Assembly (NCBI RefSeq): GCF_022900255.1
Contig: NZ_JALIRM010000001.1
Span: 744,001-808,000, forward strand
From: Lederbergia wuyishanensis
GTDB taxonomy: Bacteria > Bacillota > Bacilli > Bacillales > Bacillaceae_C
Direction of reading: 5' to 3'
Length of the DNA stretch: 64,000 nucleotides
Of this stretch, positions 39,159 through 48,450 are shown piece by piece. The notes beneath the pieces are model-generated. The model was not told the origin of the DNA, did not search any database, and saw only the letters and a program-made list of their open reading frames with translations. Both the position numbers and the translations under genes were made by a program. How positions within the stretch are numbered: the stretch's first letter is position 1; each line of letters opens with the position of its first letter.

Positions 39159-40109
39159 TTATTTAAACCAACCCTTCCGTTTAAACAAAACAAACATTCC
39201 AAATCCTAATATTACCATCACAAGAAGAGTTCCAAAATAGCCGTACTTCCATTTCAATTCCGGCATATTCACAAAATTCATCCCATAAATACCCGCAATA
39301 AAAGTTAATGGCATAAAAATAGTTGTAATAAGCGTGAGCACTTGCATAATACGATTTGTTTGATGGGCATTTAAGGATAAGTAACTATCTCTAATGTCCG
39401 TTGTTAGTTCACGATTTTCTTCAATCATTTCTGATAGTTTGACTAAGTGATTGTGGATATCGGAGAAATATTCCATTTTCGGACGAAATTCTTTTAAGCG
39501 TTCAGAATTTATTATTCGATAAACAAGATCTCTCATCGGCGATATTACATGCCGAATTGATAGTAAATCATGTCTTGTATCATAAAGATCTTGTAGAAGC
39601 AAACGCATTGGTCTTCGGTTAGAATTTTCATCAATATCATTTAATACGTCCTCAATTTTTTCAACAATAGGAAAATAATTATCAACGATTTCATCAAGAA
39701 CATGATATAAAACCTGAATCGGATCCCAATGTTCCATAGTCGATGCATTGATGATACGATCCCACACTTTATCTATTTCTGTTGATCTTTCTAAATGAAA
39801 AGTTACTATATAGTTTTCACCTAAGAAAAAATTAACTTCTTCTCTTCTAAGGCTTTCGTCCTTTATTGCTTGAGCGACAAAAAAGAAGTGTTCATCATAA
39901 TAATCTAACTTAGGCCTTTGAATATCGTTAATACAGTCTTCAATTGCTAAAGGGTGAAAACGTAAAGGATTTTTTAATAATTTTAATTCCTCTTCGGTTG
40001 GTTGATCAAAATCTACCCAATACCATAGGAAATCTCCACTAAGCAACTCATTGATACCTATATTAAGTTGGTACTCATGATTTTTATTTATAGCAAATGT
40101 TTTAATCAT
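39159..40109 (-). CDS. corA: CorA family magnesium/cobalt transporter
   Basis: The product is 316 aa. ATG at 40109 (MIKTFAINKNHEYQL) follows GGGAG at 5 nt. A large cytoplasmic N-terminal domain is followed by two C-terminal helices (MQVLTLITTIFMPLTFIAGIYGMNF, then YFGTLLVMVILGFGMFVLF). The GMN selectivity motif is intact in YGMNF. It transports divalent cations, usually Mg2+. Cobalt uptake is also known for the family; it is divergent from a B12-riboswitch operon, which may be chance. Confidence 0.94.
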   Translation of the reverse strand: MIKTFAINKNHEYQLNIGINELLSGDFLWYWVDFDQPTEEELKLLKNPLRFHPLAIEDCINDIQRPKLDYYDEHFFFVAQAIKDESLRREEVNFFLGENYIVTFHLERSTEIDKVWDRIINASTMEHWDPIQVLYHVLDEIVDNYFPIVEKIEDVLNDIDENSNRRPMRLLLQDLYDTRHDLLSIRHVISPMRDLVYRIINSERLKEFRPKMEYFSDIHNHLVKLSEMIEENRELTTDIRDSYLSLNAHQTNRIMQVLTLITTIFMPLTFIAGIYGMNFVNMPELKWKYGYFGTLLVMVILGFGMFVLFKRKGWFK

Positions 40110-40690
40110 CGTTTCTCCCATCCCACTTACAATCCTTTATTAGTATATTAACCGTTTTTTCTATGCCACACACTTTTTAGGGTTTGATACAGTTTAAATA
40201 GTCTTTAATTCTACTCCAACAAATTGGATAGCAAAATCAGCAAAAAAAATTTAATACAGCTTACGAATTATTCATGCCATGCAGAAGAGCTGATTCTTTT
40301 TTAATGATGTTCCCGAAATGCCCTTGGATGGGTATGGGTCAGAGGAGATGTTGCAAAGCATTGCAACGGAATGTTGAAATTTAATGTGATTTAAGATGGT
40401 CACGTTCCTGATTTTCGCCTATAATTTTTTTGCCAGATGGATGCTAGATTCTTTTATAAAGAATTGAAAAGCAAATTACTGCTCAAAAGGTCTTTTACAT
40501 TTTTGAATTAAATTAGAAAACCGCTGAAAGAAAATGATATATTGTTAATAGACAGTGAGAAGTACAGAAGCTATTGTTAATATGATAGCTACCATCCAAC
40601 AAGATATGACAATTTTTTAATTTAATATCTTTTATAGTTGCTATTCTCAATCTCACATGCTAATATCATAATCGACACTATATTTAGTAG
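40110..40690. other. 580-bp intergenic region left of the riboswitch
   Basis: It contains the corA promoter side. A short stretch at 40305-40375 has protein-like composition in more than one frame (for example DVPEMPLDGYGSEEMLQSIA) but is broken by stops, and I recognise no family. The rest is A/T-rich. Confidence 0.4.
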
Positions 40691-40691
40691 T

Positions 40692-40718
40692 TTGATAGAA
40701 AACTTAATACTATATATT
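40692..40718 (+). promoter_or_regulatory. candidate promoter of the RNR operon
   Basis: TTGATA (40692-40697) and TATATT (40713-40718) have a short 15-bp spacer. The position just ahead of the riboswitch is right. Confidence 0.4.
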
Positions 40719-40724
40719 GAATTC

Positions 40725-40896
40725 CAACGAGTGAAGGTGCCCATTCAGGGCTTAAAAGGGAATCCGGTGAAAGACCGGAACTGTCCCCGCAACTGTAAAT
40801 GCGTACGAACGGGATTACCACTGTATTGATTTGCTTCATGGCTTCAATACGGGAAGGACCCTATTAGGATGATGCATAAGTCAGGAGACCTGCCTT
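40725..40896 (+). promoter_or_regulatory. cobalamin (adenosylcobalamin) riboswitch
   Basis: Conserved elements appear in order: AAAAGGGAA with the GGTGAAAGACC core, ACTGTCCCCGCAACTGTAA, and the closing box GTCAGGAGACCTGCC at 40880-40894. These define a cobalamin riboswitch beyond reasonable doubt. It is followed by an expression platform with a strong terminator and then ribonucleotide reductase genes. The expected action is that bound cobalamin favours termination, so the operon is made only when B12 is scarce. Confidence 0.95.
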
Positions 40897-40978
40897 ACTT
40901 GTCTGAGTTTCTATTCTTCGGGGATTGGGAAGATGAAACGATAGTGAAAATACGTTTCTTCCCTTTCCCTATCGTTTG

Positions 40979-41011
40979 ATCCACTCCTTTCCTGGAGTGG
41001 ATTTTTTATTT
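40979..41011 (+). terminator. riboswitch-controlled terminator
   Basis: A 9-bp perfect stem, ATCCACTCC / GGAGTGGAT, is followed by T6, 13 nt before the ribosome site of the RNR gene. The upstream AAACGATAG / CTATCGTTT pair overlaps its approach and could be part of the switching structure. Confidence 0.85.
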
Positions 41012-41033
41012 TTATAAAAGAAAGGTGAATTAT

Positions 41034-43298
41034 ATGACCACAATATCGAAAGAACAAGGAAACCGTTCATTAGTATTTGATAAAAACCGACTGGAAGATT
41101 TTATTAAACGTGTTACTTCAATTAATTCAAAGGAATTCAACGAGAAAATCATAAGAAGCATAGAAGCAAAAGATGAATATAAAGCGGAGCATATTACCTC
41201 CCTTCTTATCAAAACAGCCTTGGAAAATGTTGATGAGGCAAGCACACAATGGACTTTTGATGCTGCAAAAATTTACCTTCAAAGCCTTTATAAAAAGGCA
41301 AGTGTAAATCGTTCATATGATAAGGAACTAAAATACGGTGATTTTTATGGTCTTTTAAAATCACTTGCTGGCAAGGGTATTTACTCCCCAAATATATTAA
41401 AAAAATATAGTAGAGAAGAAATTAAAGAGTTATCAAAATTAATAGATCCAGATCTTGACTTACTATTTGATTATATTGGCTTGCATACATTGGCAACAAG
41501 GTATCTTGCAACAGATCATGATAAAAATACATACGAGCTTCCACAAGAACGGTGGCTAGTAATTGCAATGCATCTTATGCAAGACGAACCGGCAGAACAA
41601 CGTTCGCATCTTGTTGCTGAAAGCTATTGGGCTCTATCTAATTTATATATGACCGTGGCAACTCCTACACTTGCGAATGCGGGACTTGCTCACGGACAGT
41701 TATCGAGCTGCTTTATCGATACAGTTGATGATTCTTTAATGGGTATTTATAACAGTAATACAGATGTAGCAAGGCTCTCCAAAGATGGCGGCGGAATCGG
41801 CGTTTATATGGGAAAAGTAAGAAGTCGTGGCAGTTCCATAAAAGGATTTAAGGGTGCGTCATCTGGTTGTATTCCATGGATTAAACAATTAAATAATACA
41901 GCTGTCAGTGTTGACCAACTTGGGCGAAGAAAAGGCGCTATTGCAGTTTATTTAGATGTTTGGCATGCTGATATCCTATCCTTCTTGGATTTGAAGTTAA
42001 ACAACGGTGATGAAAGACAAAGAGCACATGATATTTTTACAGGAGTATGTTTACCGGACGTATTCATGGAACAAGTGGAAAGACGCGGAGATTGGTACTT
42101 ATTTGACCCACATGAAGTAAAAAACGTAATGGGTTATGCACTTGAAGATTTTTATGATGAGAAAAAAGGACAAGGTTCTTTCAGAGAAAAATATGAAGAA
42201 TGTGTCCAAAATAATCATTTAAATAAAACAAAAATCCCAGCAATAAAAATCATGGCAAGGATAATGAAATCTCAGTTAGAAACTGGGACGCCATTTATGT
42301 TCTATCGTGATGAAGTAAATAGAAAAAACCCAAATAAACACGTAGGAATCATATATTCAAGTAATTTGTGTACAGAAATAATGCAAAATATGTCCCCCAC
42401 TATTCAATATGAAGAAACTGTAGAAGGAGACACAATTATCAGCTATAAAAAAGCAGGTGATTTTGTTGTTTGTAACCTTTCTTCTATAAACTTAGGAAAA
42501 GCTGTGCCTGAGGACGCCTTAGAACGTTTAATCCCTATTCAAATAAGAATGCTCGACAATGTAATAGACCTAAATACAATCGATGTAAAGCAAGCAACCA
42601 TAACAAATAAGAAATATAGAGCGATCGGATTAGGTACTTTTGGTTGGCACCACCTATTGGCACTAAAAAAGATTAAATGGGAATCCCAAGATGCGGTAAA
42701 ATTTGCAGATAAACTATATGAACGTATATCCTTCTTAACAATTAAAGCGAGTCTAGAATTAGCAAAAGAAAAAGGTTCATATTCAAAATTTGCAGGCAGT
42801 GATTGGCAAACAGGAGATTATTTTATACAGCGTGGATATCTTGAGGGTGAAAATGCGGATAATTGGAAGGCATTAATGAAAGAGGTAGCTGAACACGGTA
42901 TGAGAAACGGTTATTTAATGGCAGTTGCTCCTAATTCTAGCACTTCTGTTATCGCTGGATCCACTGCTAGCATAGATCCTATTTTTAAAACGTTTTATCA
43001 TGAGGAAAAGAAAGATTATAAACTGCCTGTCGTTGCTCCAGATTTGGATCACAACACTTATGATATTTATCGACGTTCTGCCTATATCGTAGACCAGCGT
43101 TGGTCAATCTTACAAAATGCTGCAAGACAACGTCACATCGATCAATCAATTTCATTTAATTTTTATGTACCAAATCATATTAAAGCTCAGGTGATGCTAG
43201 ATTTACATTTACAAGCATGGGATTCCGGTTTAAAAACAACATACTACGTTCGATCCACAGCTTCGGATATTGAGGAATGTGTGTGGTGCGAGTCTTAA
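41034..43298 (+). CDS. nrdE: class I ribonucleotide reductase, alpha subunit
   Basis: The product is 754 aa. ATG at 41034 follows AAAGGTGA. It reduces ribonucleotides to deoxyribonucleotides. Active-site features are the first cysteine in LSSCFIDTVDD, the radical-site loop SNLCTEIMQN, CNLSSINLG, the radical-transfer pair TTYYVRS, and the C-terminal thiol relay CVWC. No N-terminal ATP-cone motif is seen, so overall activity control by dATP may be absent. It is under the cobalamin riboswitch and translationally coupled to a flavodoxin and the beta subunit. Whether it should be called NrdA or NrdE needs a tree. Confidence 0.95.
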   Translation: MTTISKEQGNRSLVFDKNRLEDFIKRVTSINSKEFNEKIIRSIEAKDEYKAEHITSLLIKTALENVDEASTQWTFDAAKIYLQSLYKKASVNRSYDKELKYGDFYGLLKSLAGKGIYSPNILKKYSREEIKELSKLIDPDLDLLFDYIGLHTLATRYLATDHDKNTYELPQERWLVIAMHLMQDEPAEQRSHLVAESYWALSNLYMTVATPTLANAGLAHGQLSSCFIDTVDDSLMGIYNSNTDVARLSKDGGGIGVYMGKVRSRGSSIKGFKGASSGCIPWIKQLNNTAVSVDQLGRRKGAIAVYLDVWHADILSFLDLKLNNGDERQRAHDIFTGVCLPDVFMEQVERRGDWYLFDPHEVKNVMGYALEDFYDEKKGQGSFREKYEECVQNNHLNKTKIPAIKIMARIMKSQLETGTPFMFYRDEVNRKNPNKHVGIIYSSNLCTEIMQNMSPTIQYEETVEGDTIISYKKAGDFVVCNLSSINLGKAVPEDALERLIPIQIRMLDNVIDLNTIDVKQATITNKKYRAIGLGTFGWHHLLALKKIKWESQDAVKFADKLYERISFLTIKASLELAKEKGSYSKFAGSDWQTGDYFIQRGYLEGENADNWKALMKEVAEHGMRNGYLMAVAPNSSTSVIAGSTASIDPIFKTFYHEEKKDYKLPVVAPDLDHNTYDIYRRSAYIVDQRWSILQNAARQRHIDQSISFNFYVPNHIKAQVMLDLHLQAWDSGLKTTYYVRSTASDIEECVWCES

Positions 43299-43726
43299 TT
43301 TGTTATGCAAGTTTTAGTGGCAATACGAAAGAAACAGCAGAATTAATTGCAGAAACCTTGCTAAAAGAGAAATGTAACATTGAACTTTATAGGATTGGGA
43401 CTGGGAAGATTCCAGATCCCTCCCTTTTTGATGTAATGATGATCGGTTCCTTTACATGGGCTAAAGGTTCAACCCCTAATGATGTGAAGGACTTCGTATA
43501 CGAAGTAGGCTACAAGCCTCCTAATGTTTTTGTTTTCGGTACTGGTGATACACAATTTGGCGGTGATTATTTATTTTGTAAAGCAGCAGAAAAACTTGCG
43601 AAATTCTATCATTCATCGTACGAACCATTAAAAATAGAACAAAGTCCAAGAGGATCTCAAGAAACAAAAGTGATTGCTTGGACGAAAGGAGTTATGAAAC
43701 ATTGTCAACATTACTTGATAGAGTAG
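43286..43726 (+). CDS. flavodoxin (RNR-associated)
   Basis: The product is 146 aa. GTG at 43286 (MRVLICYASFSGNTKETA) is preferred: GAGGA lies 9 nt upstream and the sequence then begins as flavodoxins do. The FMN phosphate loop is SFSGNT; the aromatic isoalloxazine loops are GSFTWAKGS and GTGDTQFGGDYLFC. It overlaps the alpha-subunit gene by 13 bp. Position between the alpha and beta genes suggests it activates or repairs the beta-subunit cofactor, as NrdI does for class Ib, but the sequence is a conventional flavodoxin rather than typical NrdI. Confidence 0.88.
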   Translation: MRVLICYASFSGNTKETAELIAETLLKEKCNIELYRIGTGKIPDPSLFDVMMIGSFTWAKGSTPNDVKDFVYEVGYKPPNVFVFGTGDTQFGGDYLFCKAAEKLAKFYHSSYEPLKIEQSPRGSQETKVIAWTKGVMKHCQHYLIE

Positions 43727-44742
43727 TTATATTAGAACCCATGCATCCTAACAAATCAACCGCACTTTTTGGTGGAAAAGCAAGTGGTATACTAAATTGG
43801 AATGATCTTGCTTATCCTCATTTTTACAATCATCGCGAACAAATTCGTGCACTTTTTTGGCGTGCAAGTGAAGTGGATATGTCTGCGGATATTAAACAGT
43901 TCCCAAATCTATCTGATGAGGAACGAAACGCTTTTTTAAAAATCATTGGACTACTAGCAACACTAGATGGACCACAAACAGATATAGCTGCGAGAATATC
44001 ACATTTCTCAACTGATCCATCCGTGAAATCTATAATGGCTACGATCGCTGACCAAGAAAGCGAACATAACCATAGCTATGCATATGTACTCTCATCTGTA
44101 ACTAATTTGATTGAACAAAATGAATCCTTTGAAACTGGTCGTAAAGACGAGATTCTATTAAAACGTAACGAACGCATTATGGAAGTTTACAATGAATTCG
44201 CTGATACTCCAACCATATTAAATGTTTTGAAAGCAATGGTTTATACGTCCCTTCTGGAAGGTCTATTCTTCTATTCAGGATTTGCTTTCTTTTATAATCT
44301 TGCTAGAAACCAAAAAATGGTCGGGACATCGACAATGATCTCCTATATTAATCGAGATGAGCTCCAGCATGGACGTTTTATCAGTGATTTATTCCGAGCT
44401 ACTCTTGCTGAAAATCAGGAATACAATACGAAAGAATTCACTGATTGGGTGTATGATCAATTTAGACATTCAGTAGAGCAAGAAACCATTTGGAGTAAGT
44501 ATGTTCTTGGTGGAATTGATGGAATTGATTTAGTCGAAATGGAAGGTTATATAAAATATCGCGCCAATAAAATGCTTAGACTTCTTGGATTAAGTGATAT
44601 ATACGAAGATTATACACATAACCCAATGAAATGGATTCGTGCATATGTAGATAATTTTGATGATACTAAAACTGATTTCTTTGAACAAAAATCACGTCAA
44701 TATACAAAAACAAGCGATCTTAATGGATTTGATGAGTTGTAA
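43702..44742 (+). CDS. nrdF: class I ribonucleotide reductase, beta subunit
   Basis: The product is 346 aa from TTG 43702, 10 nt after AAAGGAG; ATG 43741 is an alternative. All dimetal ligands appear present: Asp in ATLDGPQT, Glu/His in QESEHNHSY, Glu in LLEGLFFYSGF, and Glu/His in NRDELQHGRF. The radical tyrosine four residues after the first His is kept (HNHSY). It overlaps the flavodoxin gene by 25 bp. It supplies the radical for the alpha subunit; whether the metal is Fe2 or Mn2 cannot be told from sequence, though the flavodoxin hints at Mn-type activation. Confidence 0.92.
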   Translation: MSTLLDRVVILEPMHPNKSTALFGGKASGILNWNDLAYPHFYNHREQIRALFWRASEVDMSADIKQFPNLSDEERNAFLKIIGLLATLDGPQTDIAARISHFSTDPSVKSIMATIADQESEHNHSYAYVLSSVTNLIEQNESFETGRKDEILLKRNERIMEVYNEFADTPTILNVLKAMVYTSLLEGLFFYSGFAFFYNLARNQKMVGTSTMISYINRDELQHGRFISDLFRATLAENQEYNTKEFTDWVYDQFRHSVEQETIWSKYVLGGIDGIDLVEMEGYIKYRANKMLRLLGLSDIYEDYTHNPMKWIRAYVDNFDDTKTDFFEQKSRQYTKTSDLNGFDEL

Positions 44743-44758
44743 TATTTACAGTAGATGT

Positions 44759-44811
44759 ACCTGTCCTTAAAATTAAAATGTTGTGTACTAATAACTTTTC
44801 ACCGGACAGGT
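44759..44811 (+). other. inverted repeat after the RNR operon
   Basis: ACCTGTCC / GGACAGGT, 8-bp arms separated by 37 nt. There is no T-run; it is possibly a 3' end structure of the operon transcript. Confidence 0.4.
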
Positions 44812-44877
44812 CAGCTGCTACCGCGAATAGATAAATCTACTATAAAAAATGTGATTACCTATTTATTTTAAACACGA

Positions 44878-44903
44878 AAAAACTGCCCCTTGAGGCAGTT
44901 TTT
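44878..44903 (-). terminator. terminator after cspD
   Basis: An AAAAACTGCC / GGCAGTTTTT stem with a 6-nt loop. Confidence 0.85.
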
Positions 44904-44916
44904 GTTTGTGAACTTA

Positions 44917-45117
44917 TTATAGTTTAACAACGTTTTCTGCTTGTGGTCCACGTTGTCCTTCAACGATTTCAAATTCAACTTGTTGACCTTCGTCAAGAGT
45001 TTTGTAACCCTCTCCTTGAATAGCGCTGAAGTGAACGAATACGTCGTTTCCGCCTTCAACTTCGATGAAGCCGAATCCTTTTTCACTGTTAAACCATTTT
45101 ACTGTACCTGTTGCCAT
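44917..45117 (-). CDS. cspD: cold shock protein
   Basis: The product is 66 aa. ATG at 45117 ([20 protein letters not shown]) follows AGGTTTTT. RNP1 KGFGFI and RNP2 VFVHFSAI are intact, so it binds single-stranded nucleic acids as an RNA chaperone. The 5' region upstream is long and A/T-rich, as is usual for cold-shock mRNAs. The name cspD is by similarity; cspB or cspC cannot be excluded. Confidence 0.95.
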   Translation of the reverse strand: MATGTVKWFNSEKGFGFIEVEGGNDVFVHFSAIQGEGYKTLDEGQQVEFEIVEGQRGPQAENVVKL

Positions 45118-45679
45118 GCGTAAAAACCTCCAAAAATTTTTTAATATGTTACTCATATTTACGGTGTAAATAAAAATTCACATATTATAAGCAATACCCA
45201 CAATTAGGAGTAGATATTCATTATAACATGTGAATTTAACTCCATACATATTCATTACTATCAAACATTTCTAGGTAATACAGGATAAATCGAAATGATC
45301 TTACATAATTCAAAACAACGAAAGCCCTTCCTCTCTCCCGTCCTTACGGCTCCAAAACCGTTCCAGTGAGATTTGTATTAGCAAACAATAGTTAATATAC
45401 TTAACCATTGGAGAAAAAGGATTCTATATCTATTTTTTAGATATTTTTACTATAACTACTAATAAGTTTAAACTTATCATACATGAGTTATATGTAAAAA
45501 GCAAGAAAATGGGCAAAATCTTTTTTCGTCTTTTTTCGTCAAAAAGTCCGATGGCTCTAGGCTTTTCTCGACATTTTTTATACTCATGTTTTTCAAAAAC
45601 AAGAATTGACTGTAACTATTTTACCCATTTAATTTAGCTTTATTCATTAAAAAGAATTTAGAATAAATTATTAATTATA
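45118..45679. other. 562-bp intergenic region with a repeat fragment
   Basis: It contains the csp leader and promoter side. At 45530-45580, read on the reverse strand, is a shortened relative of the repeat at 29628 (CCTAGAGCCATCGGACTTTTT). The direct TTTTTTCGTC pair at 45521-45540 borders it. No gene was seen. Confidence 0.55.
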
Positions 45680-46504
45680 TTAAGCCTCTTTTTTAGTAGC
45701 CCTTTTACGTTTAGTAGGTTGTTTAGCAGCTGGCTTTGTTCGATCAATTGAAGCCTGTAATGCGGCCATTAAATCTGTCATTGGGGCTGTAGGCTCTTTT
45801 TCTTTAACTGTTACAAGTTCCTTTCCATTGCGTTTGGCCTCTATTAATTGCAAAACTTTATTTCTATATTCGTCTTCGTAATTTTCAGGTTGAAAAGTAG
45901 TCGTTAATTGATCTATTAATAATATTGCTGTATCAATTTCCTTCTTAGATACTTGATCACCTGTAGGAACATTCGGTACATCTGAAGATTTTCTGACTTC
46001 ATCTGGGTAATGAATCGTTTCCATTACGAGAGTATCCTTATATACTCGAATAACGGCCAATTGTTCTTTTGACCGTATCATTATTTTAGCGATTCCAACT
46101 TTTTCTGATAAAGTCAATGCTTTCCGTAGTAGTCCATATGCTTTGACGCCTCCTCCATCTGGAGACATATAGTAGCTTCGGTTAAAGTAAATCGGATCAA
46201 TTTCATTTAATTTAATAAAATCAATCATTTCAACTGCCTTTTCCCCACTTGCATTGGTAAGCTCTTGCAATTCGTCATCTTCCACAATTACAAATTGTCC
46301 TTTTGACACTTCATAACCTTTTACAATTTCTTTAATATCCAGTTCTTTTTCACAAGCTGGGCAGATTTTTTCATATTTTATTGGAGTATGGCATTTTTCA
46401 TGGAGTGAACGGAATTTTACATCCTTATCTTCTATGGCAGCATGGAGCTTAATAGGAATATTTACAAGGCCAAAACTAATGCTTCCCTTCCACATCGTAT
46501 GCAT
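45680..46504 (-). CDS. ku: non-homologous end-joining protein Ku
   Basis: The product is 274 aa. It starts MHTMWKGSISFGLVNIPIKLHAA after GAGGTGAG, a typical bacterial Ku start. The core (KFRSLHEKCHTPIKYEKICP, PDGGGVKAYGLLRKAL, MIRSKEQLAVIRVYKD) and the Lys-rich C-terminal tail (KPAAKQPTKRKRATKKEA) are present. It binds DNA ends and recruits LigD, which is encoded divergently 101 bp away. In B. subtilis these repair spore DNA. Confidence 0.95.
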   Translation of the reverse strand: MHTMWKGSISFGLVNIPIKLHAAIEDKDVKFRSLHEKCHTPIKYEKICPACEKELDIKEIVKGYEVSKGQFVIVEDDELQELTNASGEKAVEMIDFIKLNEIDPIYFNRSYYMSPDGGGVKAYGLLRKALTLSEKVGIAKIMIRSKEQLAVIRVYKDTLVMETIHYPDEVRKSSDVPNVPTGDQVSKKEIDTAILLIDQLTTTFQPENYEDEYRNKVLQLIEAKRNGKELVTVKEKEPTAPMTDLMAALQASIDRTKPAAKQPTKRKRATKKEA

Positions 46505-46605
46505 AATCTCACCTCATTTTCTTTCACTATAGTTTTTACTAATGAAAAAAATACATTCGCATAGAATACATGATGTGAGATTAATTTTTAATGAGGTGCA
46601 AACTT

Positions 46606-48450
46606 ATGAAACCTATGCTTCCGACTCTAAGTTTTCAATCTCCAATACAAGGTGATTGGCTATATGAAATAAAATATGATGGTTTTCGTGGTATCTTAGA
46701 ATGGACAAAAGAAGATAGCTTTTTGTGGAGTAGAAATGGAAAAGATTTAATGACTCAATTTCCGGAGTTGAAAAAATTTTTGAATAATAAGCAAGAAGAA
46801 GCTTCAGATTTACTTCCTCTGATTTTTGATGGGGAAATTACTATATTGGAAAATGAGAATAAAGCAAATTTTGGACAGCTCCAAATACGAGGAAGGATGA
46901 AAACAAAACAGAAAATAGAAGTGGCCTCATTGACAAGACCATGTAAATATTTAGTTTTTGATATTTTAACTAAAAATGGAGAATCTACAGAAAATTTAAT
47001 ATATACAAAAAGAAAAGAATTACTATTATCTATTTGTAAGAAACTTGATTTCTCTTTAATTCCAACTGTTGGAGAGGGAGCAATTATTCAATTTGTTCCT
47101 TCCATATCCGATTTTCATTCTATTTCTGAGGTAATGAAAAATTCAATGAGTGAAGGAATTGTTGCTAAGAAATCAAATAGTAAGTGGGAATCCGGTAAAA
47201 GAACAACTACATGGACAAAAATTAAAAATTGGAAAACAGTCAGTTGTTTTCTAACAGCATTTGATCAAAGCAATGGCTTTTTTTATGTTGGTGTATATAA
47301 GAATAATGGGGAAATCTACTCATTAGGCAATTTTATTAATGGATTAGATTCTGAAACTAAATCGGCTCTAAGGGAAGCAATTGTCAGAAACTCTCATGAT
47401 AAAAATGGCGATATTTTTTTTCTCCATCCCAGCATCTGTATCGACTTGTTTTTTCTTGAATGGAATGGTGAGCAACAACTAAGAGAGCCATTTTTCAAAG
47501 AAATTCGATTTGATCTTCATCCAGATGATTGTACATATGAACAATTTTTAATTGCTGATGCTGCTTTTCCTGATGAGATTGTTATAACTCACCCTGATAA
47601 AATATTATGGCAACGTGATTCAGTTACAAAATTGGATTTTTTACGCTACTTAAGAAAAAGTTCATCCTTGATACTGCCATTTTTAAAAAACCGTGCATTA
47701 ACAGTTATTCGTGCTCCACATGGTGAATTTGGAGAAACATTTTATCAAAAAAATCGACCCGATTCTGCTCCTGACTTTGTAAAGTCTTATTTACACGAAT
47801 CTAACGAGATGATTGTATGTAACGACCTTAAGACACTTATGTGGTTAGGCAACCAGCTAGCTATTGAATACCATATTCCTTTCCAAACAATCAATAGTAT
47901 GTTTGTAAGTGAAGTCGTTTTTGATTTGGATCCTCCATCTCGTGACGATTTTCATTTAGCAATCAAAGCATCACAAATTCTGAAAAAAATTCTTGATTCT
48001 TTTTCTCTTATAGCATTTGTAAAACTATCAGGGAACAAAGGGATGCAAGTATATATACCACTTCCAAATGAAACATTTACTTGGGATGAGACTCGGGTTT
48101 TCACAGAATTTATTGCACAGTTTATGATCAATTATGATCCGGAGTCCTTTACAATTGAGAGATTAAAAAAGAATCGTGGAGGTAAACTCTACTTCGATTA
48201 CATACAGCATGGTGAAGGTAAAACAATTGTGGCACCATATTCTGTTCGAAACCATTCAAATGGACTTGTAGCTGCGCCGATTTTTTGGCATGAAATTGAT
48301 AATAATCTTAATCCTGCTGATTTTACAATCAAACATGTTAGCCAAAGGATTACCTTAAATGGCGATCCTTTTTCAGCATTTTTTGCCTGTAAAGAAAAAC
48401 AACCATTTGCTAAAGCTTTACAAATGATCAATGAAGGCAGATTAATTTAA
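46606..48450 (+). CDS. ligD: DNA ligase D (ligase plus polymerase/primase domains)
   Basis: The product is 614 aa. ATG at 46606 follows GAGGTG. The N-terminal ATP-dependent ligase domain carries the adenylated lysine in EIKYDGFRG and the later KIKNWKTV. The C-terminal archaeo-eukaryotic primase-type polymerase domain carries VFDLDPPSRDD and GNKGMQVYIPL. The order ligase-polymerase without a nuclease domain is the Bacillus (YkoU) arrangement. Its stop codon abuts the stop of the convergent downstream gene with no base between. Confidence 0.95.
   Translation: MKPMLPTLSFQSPIQGDWLYEIKYDGFRGILEWTKEDSFLWSRNGKDLMTQFPELKKFLNNKQEEASDLLPLIFDGEITILENENKANFGQLQIRGRMKTKQKIEVASLTRPCKYLVFDILTKNGESTENLIYTKRKELLLSICKKLDFSLIPTVGEGAIIQFVPSISDFHSISEVMKNSMSEGIVAKKSNSKWESGKRTTTWTKIKNWKTVSCFLTAFDQSNGFFYVGVYKNNGEIYSLGNFINGLDSETKSALREAIVRNSHDKNGDIFFLHPSICIDLFFLEWNGEQQLREPFFKEIRFDLHPDDCTYEQFLIADAAFPDEIVITHPDKILWQRDSVTKLDFLRYLRKSSSLILPFLKNRALTVIRAPHGEFGETFYQKNRPDSAPDFVKSYLHESNEMIVCNDLKTLMWLGNQLAIEYHIPFQTINSMFVSEVVFDLDPPSRDDFHLAIKASQILKKILDSFSLIAFVKLSGNKGMQVYIPLPNETFTWDETRVFTEFIAQFMINYDPESFTIERLKKNRGGKLYFDYIQHGEGKTIVAPYSVRNHSNGLVAAPIFWHEIDNNLNPADFTIKHVSQRITLNGDPFSAFFACKEKQPFAKALQMINEGRLI

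Noticed and set aside
40305-40380. Protein-like stretch in the gap left of the riboswitch
   Set aside because: Frames on both strands look partly coding but are short, broken by stops and match no family I recognise.
40110-40730. CRISPR or prophage remnants in the larger intergenic gaps
   Set aside because: No regularly spaced direct repeats and no phage or transposase motifs were seen.
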